DNA of 64,000 bases, from the NCBI GenBank assembly GCA_964601735.1, contig CAZROO010000003.1, positions 14,236-78,235 on the forward strand. The letters are read 5' to 3'. Shown one piece after another: positions 8,041 to 16,030 of the stretch; the stretch's first letter is position 1, and each line of letters begins with the position of its first letter. Origin of the DNA: DATAJX01 sp964601735 (GTDB lineage: Bacteria; Pseudomonadota; Alphaproteobacteria; UBA2136; UBA6156). The position numbers and the translations under genes were made by a program. The notes under the pieces are model-generated. The model saw nothing but the letters and a program-made list of their open reading frames with translations. It had not been told where the DNA came from and made no database searches.

Positions 8041-8197
8041 GCTGTCATCCCGACGAAGGTTGGGAGCCACGATAATGTTATGTGCCCGAGCGCATTCAAA
8101 TCAACGTTGTTTTTGTGTGCCTTTGGCACGCATGATCGTGGATGCTGACGTTGCCTCCCCCTCGGTCGGCGGCTTCGCTCATCAGCATGACAGAGAG
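8041..8197. repeat. REP-like inverted repeat, family 3
   Basis: Left arm GCTGTCATCCCGACGAAGG and right arm ending CATCAGCATGACAGAG frame two copies of the CCACGAT/ATCGTGG motif. It fills the gap between the ArnT-like and GT2 genes. Related copies are at 25848, 28128, 29337, 37886 and 56735. No coding signal is seen in it. Confidence 0.6.
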
Positions 8198-10039
8198 CTA
8201 ATTGACAACGCTCGGCGATGCCGCACCTGCCACCGGCAAGCGCTCCACCATCAGCAGGCAATAGCCGCCCACGCAGCGCGCGGGCACTACGCTGGTACCG
8301 GTCATTTCGTGCCTGATGAGGTCGACGGTGGGTTGCTCGGTCAGCACCGCCACGGCGCTGGCCACCGAGCCGGCGGGCGGTACAAAGGCGGGCAGTTGCA
8401 ACGGCTTTTCCAGTTTGCGGAAAGGCCGGTCGCTCAAATACAGCACGCTGGGCTTATGCAGCCCCAGGTGAATGACCGGCATGTCGCGCGGCAGGGCCTG
8501 GATGTCCTTGGCCAGAATCTGCAACGGCTTTTGGGTGTACTGCCAAATCACCGGCACCACGCCATATACAATCAGCCCCAGCACCACGCCCCAGGCGGTG
8601 GCCAACCCCAGCAGCGCCTTGCGGCCGCTCAGGCATACACGCCACCAGGCGGGAATCACGCCCAAAAACACCACCAGCCCGGCAATCAGCGCAAATGGGC
8701 CCACGTTCACATCCTGTTGCAGTGCCAATACCGCCAGCGGGTCCTTGGGCGGCCACTTGAAGCCGATGAGGCTTTGCACCGCGGCCAGCCAGCCGTGCAG
8801 CACCGGGCCCTTCAGGCCGTGCAACGCGGGAGCCAGTATCATCAGCAAGCCACCGAACAAGGCCAGCACCGCCACGCCGAACACGCCCCAAATCACCAGT
8901 TCGCGGTTGGCCTCGCGGCGGCTGGTGGTGAGCCACCCCGCCACCATGATGCTGAACGCGGGCCATGCAGGCACCACGTAATGGGCGAGCTTGGTCTGGC
9001 TTAAACTGAACAGGACGACGACCGAAACGGCCCACACAAAACTCAGCATCGGCAGGGCGCGGGCGGCCTCGGGGCTGGCGGCGGTGTAGTGGCCGCGGTG
9101 CTGGGCCCACCACAGCGCGCGCGGCAGCAGCAGGCTCCACGGCAAAAAGCCGAACAGGATGACGGGGAGGTAGAACAGTAAACTGTGGCTCTGGCTGTTT
9201 TTAAAGCCGCCCAAAAAGCGCTGGCCGTTTTCGGTCAGCAGAAAATCGGCGGCATAGGTGCTGAGCGCGGCAAGGTTCGACTTGATGCCCTGCGAGCTGG
9301 CCACCACGGCAATCACCGGCAGCAGCATCAGCAGTGCAAAGCCGCCGATGTGCAGCGGCTTGAGGCGCTTCCACAGGCGGGCGCGGTCGGGCCGGACGGC
9401 TAAGATGGTGAGGCCGACCACCCCGGCGGAAAGCCACGCCACCGGCCCCTTGGCCAGCAGCCCGACGCAGGCCACCACGCTGGTCAGCACCCACTGCCAG
9501 TTCTTCCAGGGTCCACGCCACGGGCGGTAGGTCTGGAACAGCACGCACATGACCAGCGCCAGGCTTAAAAAGTTGAGCACACCGTCGGCGGTGGCGGCGC
9601 GGCCGACAACGAGAAAGCTGATGTTGAGCGCCATCGCCCCGGCAGCGTAAAACGCCCAGCGGCGGTTATGGGTCAGGCGCCACACGCCCCAGCCCAGCAG
9701 TGCCACGCTGGCCAGCGCGCTGATAATGCTGGGCAGCCGCGCCGCCAGCAGGCTATGGTTGCCCAGCTCGTGCATGGCGCCGCTTTGCAGCCAGTAAATC
9801 AGCGGCGGCTTGGCGTAGCGCGGTTCGCCGTTGTAGGTGGGAATGGCGTAGTTGCCGCTCGCCAGCATTTCTCGGCTGGCCTGGGTGAAGATCGCCTCAT
9901 CCACGTCGAACAAGCCGTAGGCGCGCTGGCCGCCCACGTAGAGCACCAGCATCACCAGCGCTAAACATGCGGCCTGCCAGAGGCCCTTGCGCTTGGAAGG
10001 GATGTCCTTGGGCAACTCGGGGAGCGGGGGCAACTGCAT
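8198..10039 (-). CDS. ArnT-like glycosyltransferase (GT83, dolichyl-phosphate mannosyltransferase superfamily)
   Basis: This is a 613-residue polytopic inner-membrane protein. The first periplasmic loop carries DVDEAIFTQASREML and EPRYAKPPLIYW, the hallmark of ArnT-type enzymes that move a sugar from undecaprenyl phosphate to lipid A on the periplasmic face. About a dozen hydrophobic helices follow, and the C-terminal about 110 residues are soluble. It lies upstream of the GT2 gene and downstream of the PAP2 gene, all leftward, which supports a role in lipid A or envelope glycan modification. The acceptor is inferred only. Confidence 0.82.
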   Translation of the reverse strand: MQLPPLPELPKDIPSKRKGLWQAACLALVMLVLYVGGQRAYGLFDVDEAIFTQASREMLASGNYAIPTYNGEPRYAKPPLIYWLQSGAMHELGNHSLLAARLPSIISALASVALLGWGVWRLTHNRRWAFYAAGAMALNISFLVVGRAATADGVLNFLSLALVMCVLFQTYRPWRGPWKNWQWVLTSVVACVGLLAKGPVAWLSAGVVGLTILAVRPDRARLWKRLKPLHIGGFALLMLLPVIAVVASSQGIKSNLAALSTYAADFLLTENGQRFLGGFKNSQSHSLLFYLPVILFGFLPWSLLLPRALWWAQHRGHYTAASPEAARALPMLSFVWAVSVVVLFSLSQTKLAHYVVPAWPAFSIMVAGWLTTSRREANRELVIWGVFGVAVLALFGGLLMILAPALHGLKGPVLHGWLAAVQSLIGFKWPPKDPLAVLALQQDVNVGPFALIAGLVVFLGVIPAWWRVCLSGRKALLGLATAWGVVLGLIVYGVVPVIWQYTQKPLQILAKDIQALPRDMPVIHLGLHKPSVLYLSDRPFRKLEKPLQLPAFVPPAGSVASAVAVLTEQPTVDLIRHEMTGTSVVPARCVGGYCLLMVERLPVAGAASPSVVN

Positions 10040-10094
10040 GAGCTATGTGTATCCGAAAACCGTTGCGGTTGCTACGGTTTGGTTGCGTGGGGTC

Positions 10095-10793
10095 TTACTT
10101 TTGCTTTGGCTTGAGGCCGAACCACGGCGCCATGGCCAGCGCCACCACGGTGCCCAGCGTGGCGCCTGCCACCACGTCGCCAAGGTAGTGTGGGGTGAGG
10201 GCGAGGAAGCGCGAGGCCGCCAGCAGCACCATAACGATGATGATGAGCCCCTTGCGCTCGGGGTAGGCCAGCAGCAGCAGGGTGCCGATGGCAAAGGTAC
10301 TGGCGCTGTGCCCGCTGGGCCAGCTCATCAGGCTGGCCTTGAAGTGGCCGTGCTGCCAGATGGGATGCAGCTCGCCGTAAGGCATGTGGTTGAAGAGCAT
10401 TTCCTTGGGGCGAGGCCGGCCGACGGCGAGCTTGAGAACAATCGAGAGCAGCCCCGCCACCGCGAACACCGGCAGTGTCCATAACCAGACATTGGTGCGA
10501 CGGTCGAGCGACATCAGCGCAGCAAAAAGGCCCTCTTTATGACAGGTTTGTACCAACTTTGTGTCACTTCCGCATCGTTTCAGCACCATGAGAATCCAAA
10601 CACTTAGCGTCAGGATGATCTGCGTCCGGCCCAGTCCGAGCCATCCTAACCACCTGAAAATGTTATTAAATCCCTGATCGTAATGGTCGGCCAGCCACAA
10701 TTGCACGGCCAAATCGGCCCCACTACCCCACAAAATGAGGGAAAATCCTAAACCAAACAACAAGATAAGCGTTTTTTGCGGCCACACACCCAT
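10095..10793 (-). CDS. PAP2-family membrane phosphatase
   Basis: This is a 232-residue polytopic phosphatase. The three PAP2 motifs are present: KLAVGRPRP, WPSGHSASTF, and SRFLALTPHYLGDVVAG with the catalytic His. Related enzymes remove phosphate from lipid A, undecaprenyl diphosphate or phosphatidylglycerol phosphate. Its place beside GT2, ArnT-like, msbA, waaA and lpxK points to lipid A dephosphorylation or to recycling of the carrier lipid; sequence alone does not decide. It is divergent from msbA, with only 56 bases between the two starts. Confidence 0.85.
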   Translation of the reverse strand: MGVWPQKTLILLFGLGFSLILWGSGADLAVQLWLADHYDQGFNNIFRWLGWLGLGRTQIILTLSVWILMVLKRCGSDTKLVQTCHKEGLFAALMSLDRRTNVWLWTLPVFAVAGLLSIVLKLAVGRPRPKEMLFNHMPYGELHPIWQHGHFKASLMSWPSGHSASTFAIGTLLLLAYPERKGLIIIVMVLLAASRFLALTPHYLGDVVAGATLGTVVALAMAPWFGLKPKQK

Positions 10794-10849
10794 GCTTCTT
10801 TATAGCGCTACCCTTGCCCCCGCGCCACCACCCTGCTACACCGCCGCCT

Positions 10850-12601
10850 ATGGTAAGCAAAACCTACCAATCGTGGCCGTTGATGAAGCGCGTGGCGACG
10901 AATTATCTATGGGTTTACAAGCGTGACCTGGCATGGGCTATGGCCGCTATGCTGGTAGTGGCGGGGGCGCTGTCACTCACTGCGCACCTGATACAGCCGT
11001 TGCTCGATAAAGGGTTGATTGACCGCAAAATCGGTGTGGTGAATACCATTGTGCTGTATGTGGTAGGGCTTACCATCATTCGCGGCATCGCCAGCTATTA
11101 CCAGGCCTATTACATGGAAAGCATCGGCCAGCGCATCGTGGCCACCCTGCAGGAGCAGATGTATGCCCGCACCCTGCAACAAAGCCTGCAGTTTTTTGCC
11201 AAACACCCCACCGGCACGCTCACCAGCCGGTTTGTGTCCGACCTGCAGCGCCTCAAATATGCGGTAACGCAGATTTTCAGCACGGGCTTGCGTGATAGCG
11301 GTACCATCATCGGCCTGATTGCCAACATGATGATGCAGGACGTGAAGCTGACATTGCTGTCGATGATGATTTTTCCGCTGTCGATCATTCCCATCAGCAA
11401 GTTTGGCCGGCTTACCCGCAAGTATTCGCGGGTGAACCAGGAAAGTACCGCGAGCCTGAGCCATCACCTGGCGCAGACGATGCAGCACATCCGCCAGGTG
11501 CAGGGCTACACCATGGAGGCCGCCGAACGCCGCCGCATCAATGAGCGCATCCACGACGTGCTGGGCAGCACGCTCAAAGGCGTGCGGGTGCGCGCCCTGG
11601 GCAGCCCGGTGGTGGAGTTGGTGGGTATTGTGGCAATTGCCCTGTTGATTCTCTATGCTGGCCGACGCATTACCGACGCCACGCTGAGCCCGGGGGCGTT
11701 TTTGAGTTTTGTGGCGTCGTTGCTGTTTGTGACGCGGCCCATCAAGGGGCTGACTAACCTCAACAATAATTTGCAGGACGGTCTCGCCGCGGCGCAGCGC
11801 GCATTTGAACTGATTGATGCGCCGGCGACGCTCACTGACAAGCCAGGTGCCAAGGCCATCAAGGTCAGCAAGGGGGCTATCGCCTTTAAAAACGTAACGC
11901 TGGCCTACCCCGACGGTAGCGAGGCGTTACGCGATGTGAGCTTCAGCATTCCTGCCGGCAAGACTGCCGCCTTTGTGGGGCCAAGCGGCGCGGGCAAAAC
12001 CAGCCTGCTTAACCTGTTGCCGCGATTTTACGATGTGAGCATGGGCAGCGTGAGTATTGACGGACAGGAAATTGCCGATGTTACGTTGCAAAGCCTGCGC
12101 AGCCAGATGGCGCTGGTAACGCAGGATGTGGCGATTTTTGACGACACGATAGCCGCCAATATCGCCTATGGCAGCGTCCATGCCACGACGCAGCAAATCG
12201 AAGCCGCGGCCCGGGCCGCGGCGGCGCACGAGTTCATCGTCAGGCAGCCGCAGGGCTATAAAACCATGCTGGGCGAAAACGGCTTCAAGCTTTCCGGCGG
12301 ACAAAAGCAGCGCATCGCGCTGGCGCGGGCCCTGCTGAAGGATGCGCCGATTCTGCTGCTGGATGAAGCCACCGCCAGCCTCGATACCGCGTCGGAAAAG
12401 GCCATTCAGCAGACATTGGAAAAAGTGATGAAAGGCCGCACCACGCTGATGGTGGCGCACCGGCTTTCCACCATTGTAAATGCTGATACGATTTACGTGC
12501 TGGAGCATGGGCAGATTGCCGAACACGGCACGCACAAGCAGCTACTGGCCAAAAAGGGCCTTTATGCCAAGCTCTGGCGCTTACAGGCTCATGAGGGCTA
12601 G
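10850..12601 (+). CDS. msbA: MsbA-like lipid A flippase (ABC exporter)
   Basis: This is a 583-residue half-transporter that would flip lipid A-core across the inner membrane. Six transmembrane helices (about 20-300) precede the ATPase, with Walker A VGPSGAGKTSLL, signature LSGGQKQRIALARALL, Walker B ILLLDEATASLD and the H-loop MVAHRLS. ATG 10850 (MVSKTYQSW) is chosen; the frame is open 12 codons further. waaA and lpxK follow downstream, so the genes share the lipid A pathway. A drug exporter of the same type is possible but less likely here. Confidence 0.85.
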   Translation: MVSKTYQSWPLMKRVATNYLWVYKRDLAWAMAAMLVVAGALSLTAHLIQPLLDKGLIDRKIGVVNTIVLYVVGLTIIRGIASYYQAYYMESIGQRIVATLQEQMYARTLQQSLQFFAKHPTGTLTSRFVSDLQRLKYAVTQIFSTGLRDSGTIIGLIANMMMQDVKLTLLSMMIFPLSIIPISKFGRLTRKYSRVNQESTASLSHHLAQTMQHIRQVQGYTMEAAERRRINERIHDVLGSTLKGVRVRALGSPVVELVGIVAIALLILYAGRRITDATLSPGAFLSFVASLLFVTRPIKGLTNLNNNLQDGLAAAQRAFELIDAPATLTDKPGAKAIKVSKGAIAFKNVTLAYPDGSEALRDVSFSIPAGKTAAFVGPSGAGKTSLLNLLPRFYDVSMGSVSIDGQEIADVTLQSLRSQMALVTQDVAIFDDTIAANIAYGSVHATTQQIEAAARAAAAHEFIVRQPQGYKTMLGENGFKLSGGQKQRIALARALLKDAPILLLDEATASLDTASEKAIQQTLEKVMKGRTTLMVAHRLSTIVNADTIYVLEHGQIAEHGTHKQLLAKKGLYAKLWRLQAHEG

Positions 12602-12636
12602 CCTCCTGAAAGAGTGCCTGCGGCGCAGGCCTTGCC

Positions 12637-12661
12637 CCCTTGCCGGGGATTTTTTCTGTTA
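12637..12661 (+). terminator. Weak terminator after msbA
   Basis: CCCC-TTGC-CGGGG is followed by ATTTTTTC. The stem is short, so read-through into the next gene is possible. Confidence 0.4.
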
Positions 12662-12692
12662 TATTTCAATACCCAATGAAAGGATAAGACTT

Positions 12693-13244
12693 ATGGCTTC
12701 ACGTAAATCGGTTAAGTTGAAAAGCCTGAAACAATCTGCTGCCAAGGCTGGCGGTAATGCGCCGATGCACCTACACGGCGAAAATTGCACGGCGTGCGGT
12801 CCCACCTTGTACGGTTGCCATATCGCCGGGTTGTTCCGTGACAAAAAAATGTGGCTGATGGTGATTGCCGCGATTGTGGTGGTGAACGTGTTCCAGGTGC
12901 TCTGGAACAGCCAGGTGATGATGGCCGACTATGTGGCTACCGCCAATCTGTGGCGCCCGTTCGACCAGATGGATTTTAACCTGATTTACGGCGCCAATAC
13001 GTTGGTCGGGTTCTTCTATGCCATCCTCTTCAGGCTTATGTACCGGGGCAGTGGCGTTGTCGAAGGTCTTAAAGACGGTATGGTGATGGCCGCGCCGCTG
13101 GCGGTGTACAGTGGCATGATTACCCATGCCACCCAGCCGTTGCCCGCACACCTTAGCCAGATGTGGGCTGCCGGACATTTGCTGCAAGGCGCGCTGGTGG
13201 GCCTGGTGCTCAGCTTTGTTGCCCGCTGTGGCTGTAAAAAGTAG
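12693..13244 (+). CDS. Membrane protein of unknown function
   Basis: This is a 183-residue protein. A basic N-terminus is followed by HGENCTACGPTLYGCH, a cluster of Cys and His that could bind a metal or form disulfides. About four hydrophobic helices then follow (about 55-75, 95-115, 125-145, 155-175), and the protein ends CGCKK. ATG 12693 follows AAAGGATAAG. It lies between msbA and waaA in the same direction, which suggests an envelope role, but no family is recognised. Confidence 0.65.
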   Translation: MASRKSVKLKSLKQSAAKAGGNAPMHLHGENCTACGPTLYGCHIAGLFRDKKMWLMVIAAIVVVNVFQVLWNSQVMMADYVATANLWRPFDQMDFNLIYGANTLVGFFYAILFRLMYRGSGVVEGLKDGMVMAAPLAVYSGMITHATQPLPAHLSQMWAAGHLLQGALVGLVLSFVARCGCKK

Positions 13245-13274
13245 CCGCTTAACAAACCGGCGCCTTATTTTACG

Positions 13275-13303
13275 GGGGGTGGACAACACGATTTCCACCC
13301 CCT
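13275..13303. terminator. Hairpin before waaA
   Basis: GGGGGTGGA pairs with TCCACCCCC around an 11-base loop. There is no clear T tract, so it may be a terminator that needs Rho or an mRNA-stabilising structure. Confidence 0.4.
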
Positions 13304-13320
13304 AGGTTGCCTTTATTCTC

Positions 13321-14598
13321 ATGCTTACTGTTTATCGCGCACTTCATTACGTCTTGGCTCCGTTTCTGGCGGTATGGATGGGTATGCGCCGCCTGCGCGG
13401 TCGTGAAGACCCCGCGCGGTTCGATGAACGCCGCGGCATTCCCAGCGCGGCGCGGCCGGAAGGCAAACTATTGTGGGTGCATGGCGCCAGCGCGGGGGAA
13501 AGCCTGAGCACCCTCAGCGTCCTTCACCATTTGCGTGCACTGCGGCCGGACATCAACGTGTTGTTCACCACCGGCACGCGCTCCGGCATGCAGGTGCTCA
13601 CCGCGCGTGCGCCCTCGCTCCCCGGCACCGGCAAAACGCTGGTGCAATACGTGCCGATTGATACACCGTGGGCCACCAGCCGCTTCATGGCGCACTGGAA
13701 GCCGGATATCAGCGTGTTCACAGAATCTGATTTCTGGCCGGAACTGCTCTCGAAGGCGCCCAACCCGATTCTGCTCAACGGCCGCATCTCCAACCGTTCG
13801 TGGCCCAAGTACAAGCGTTATCGCTGGTTCTTCAAGCCGCTTATCTCGCGCTTTGTACATATTTTGGCGCAACGCCCGGTGGACGTGGAACGGCTTAAGT
13901 ACCTGGGTGCCAAAAACGTGAGTATCGGCGGCAACCTCAAGTTCGATGCCGAGCCGCTGCCGGTAGACAATCACCAGTTGGCCAAGCTGCAGGCGGCGAT
14001 TGGCGGCCGCCCCACATTGGTAGTAGCCAGTACCCACCCGGGTGAAGAGGAAGAGGCGGCTAAAATCCACCTGCAACTGCGCACGACGGTGCCGGATTTG
14101 CTGACCATTATTGTGCCGCGCCACCCTCACCGTGGTACGCAGGCTACCAACGATTTGCACCGCCATGTGCGTTTCATCCACCGCCGCGGCATTGGCCAGA
14201 TGCCCAAAAAATCGGGCCCGACGCCGACCGATATTTACGTGGCGGATACGATGGGCGAGCTAGGCATGTGGTACCGGCTCGCCCATGTGGCGGTGATTGG
14301 CGGCACGCTGCTGAAGTATGGTGGTCATAACCCCATCGAGCCGCTCAAGCTGCAGGCACCGACAATTGCCGGGCCGCATTTTTACAACTTTGACGACATG
14401 GTGCCGGGGCTGGTGGATGCCGGTGTTCTGGCGGTTGCCCCCAGCCTGGCGCAAATGGCGCAAATGCTGAAGCTGTGGCTGACCAACCCCGACCTGCTCA
14501 ACCAGGTGCGCGGCAAAATCGCCGGCACCATGCCCGCCATCGGCGGGGCGTCTTATACCGCGGCCACGCTGCTTTCGGGGTATCTGGAGAAGCTTTAA
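13321..14598 (+). CDS. waaA: 3-deoxy-D-manno-octulosonic acid (Kdo) transferase
   Basis: This is a 425-residue inner-membrane-associated GT30 enzyme that adds Kdo to lipid IVA from CMP-Kdo. WVHGASAGES holds the acceptor-site Glu. FTESDFWPELL, the middle nucleotide-binding half and GGTLLKYGGHNPIEPL are all typical. The N-terminal hydrophobic segment anchors it. The stop overlaps the lpxK start (TAATG), so the two are coupled. kdsD in this window supplies an early Kdo precursor. Confidence 0.95.
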   Translation: MLTVYRALHYVLAPFLAVWMGMRRLRGREDPARFDERRGIPSAARPEGKLLWVHGASAGESLSTLSVLHHLRALRPDINVLFTTGTRSGMQVLTARAPSLPGTGKTLVQYVPIDTPWATSRFMAHWKPDISVFTESDFWPELLSKAPNPILLNGRISNRSWPKYKRYRWFFKPLISRFVHILAQRPVDVERLKYLGAKNVSIGGNLKFDAEPLPVDNHQLAKLQAAIGGRPTLVVASTHPGEEEEAAKIHLQLRTTVPDLLTIIVPRHPHRGTQATNDLHRHVRFIHRRGIGQMPKKSGPTPTDIYVADTMGELGMWYRLAHVAVIGGTLLKYGGHNPIEPLKLQAPTIAGPHFYNFDDMVPGLVDAGVLAVAPSLAQMAQMLKLWLTNPDLLNQVRGKIAGTMPAIGGASYTAATLLSGYLEKL

Positions 14599-15587
14599 TG
14601 CCGCAGGCGCCAGGCTTTTGGTACCAATCCGCCGGTTTGGCTTCCTGGTTACTTTCGCCTCTGGCGCTGGCCTATCGCGGTGCCAGCCTGGCGCAGGCCT
14701 GGTTGCGGGGGCAAGGCGTTTATTATGCCGGGGTGCCGGTCATCAGTGTCGGCAATATTACCGTCGGCGGCAGTGGCAAAACGCCGCTGGTGGAAGCATT
14801 GGCCAAACATTATGCCGCCAAGGGGTATGCAGTGGCGGTTGTCGGCAGCGGTTACGGTGCGCATGAAAAGCAATGGCCGGTGCGGGTAGAGCCTTTCAAC
14901 CACAGCGCCTGGCAGGTAGGGGATGAAGCCCTGATGCTGGCCAGAAACCTACGCCATGCCAGTGTGGTGGTGTGGATAGCCGCCAATCGGCAGGTTGCCG
15001 TCCGGCGTGCGGAAGAGGCGGGTGCGACGTTGATTATTCTGGACGACGGCTTCCACCGCCGCGATATTGCCCGCACCGCCGATGTGGTAGTGGTGGATGG
15101 CCCGCGTGGTTTCGGCAATGGCTTCATGCTACCTGCTGGGCCTCTGCGTGAGCCGGTGCGCGGGCTCAAGCGCGCCAGTTTTGCGGTCGTGATGGATGAA
15201 CCCGCCGGGCAGTTGAACCAATGGTACGGCGTGAGCGCCTACCGGCTGACGCTGACGCCGGAGAAATGGCAGATTGAAGCGTTGCGCGGTAAGCGATTGG
15301 TGGCGTTTGCGGGCCTGGGTAACCCGGACAAGTTTTTTGCCATGCTGCGGCATTACGGTTTGAACGTGGTGGAAGAGGTACCGTTTGCCGACCACTATGA
15401 ATATGGGGCACGGGATATCACTGACCTGAACGAACTGGCGCAGCGGCTTAATGCTACGCTGGTGACGACGGCGAAAGATGCCGCCAAGCTGCCGCAGGGC
15501 TTTGCCGAGGTTGTTACCGTGAGTGCCAGGGGTGCCGACTGGACGGCGATTATCGCCGACCTGGATGCGCGGATGGAGAAAGAATAA
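14598..15587 (+). CDS. lpxK: Tetraacyldisaccharide 4'-kinase
   Basis: LpxK phosphorylates the lipid A disaccharide at the 4' position at the inner membrane. The 329 residues match the family. GNITVGGSGKTP is the P-loop, LILDDGFHRRDIAR carries the conserved DDGFQHR-like motif, and VVDGPRGFGNG and LPAGPLREP follow. An N-terminal membrane helix is present. ATG 14598 overlaps the waaA stop by one base. Its role follows directly from waaA in the same operon. Confidence 0.95.
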   Translation: MPQAPGFWYQSAGLASWLLSPLALAYRGASLAQAWLRGQGVYYAGVPVISVGNITVGGSGKTPLVEALAKHYAAKGYAVAVVGSGYGAHEKQWPVRVEPFNHSAWQVGDEALMLARNLRHASVVVWIAANRQVAVRRAEEAGATLIILDDGFHRRDIARTADVVVVDGPRGFGNGFMLPAGPLREPVRGLKRASFAVVMDEPAGQLNQWYGVSAYRLTLTPEKWQIEALRGKRLVAFAGLGNPDKFFAMLRHYGLNVVEEVPFADHYEYGARDITDLNELAQRLNATLVTTAKDAAKLPQGFAEVVTVSARGADWTAIIADLDARMEKE

Positions 15588-15589
15588 TT

Positions 15590-16030
15590 CTATTTGGCGC
15601 CAAGGCCAGAGTGCCCGCGCTCTGTCGATTTCCAGAAGTACACCAGGGCGCGGTCGATGCCGAACAGCAGAAGGCCGATGATGATGCCACCGATGGTGTA
15701 AACCAGCGGGCCGTGACCCACGTAACACCCGATGGCGGCGGCAAAGAAATACGGCCAGAGTTTTGAGACCGCCATGCCCAGGCCCAGCAGTAGCCCCAGC
15801 TTCAGGCCATCCACCAGGCCGCCCGCGGCAATGCCAATAAGGATGCCGCCGCACAGGTGCATGCTGCACCAGAAGGCCGGAACAACCAGCACGGCGGCGG
15901 CCACGGCGTAATAAATATAAGGATGAATACCGTAGCCGTACCCAGCGCCATTGTTGGCGTACATGTTGGCCACAAGCGCCGCCACCAGCAGGGCTACCGT
16001 GGCGCGAAACGTCCAGTAAATGCCTTTCAA
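15590..16030 (-). CDS. Glycine-rich membrane protein, function unknown
   Basis: This is a 146-residue protein with four or five hydrophobic helices and a glycine-zipper-like stretch (GGILIGIAAGGLVDGLKLG). It overlaps the 3' end of the xseA-M23 fusion gene by four bases (ATG 16030 against its stop), so it is probably translated from the same leftward mRNA. It converges with lpxK, whose stop is two bases away. No family is recognised. Confidence 0.6.
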   Translation of the reverse strand: MKGIYWTFRATVALLVAALVANMYANNGAGYGYGIHPYIYYAVAAAVLVVPAFWCSMHLCGGILIGIAAGGLVDGLKLGLLLGLGMAVSKLWPYFFAAAIGCYVGHGPLVYTIGGIIIGLLLFGIDRALVYFWKSTERGHSGLGAK

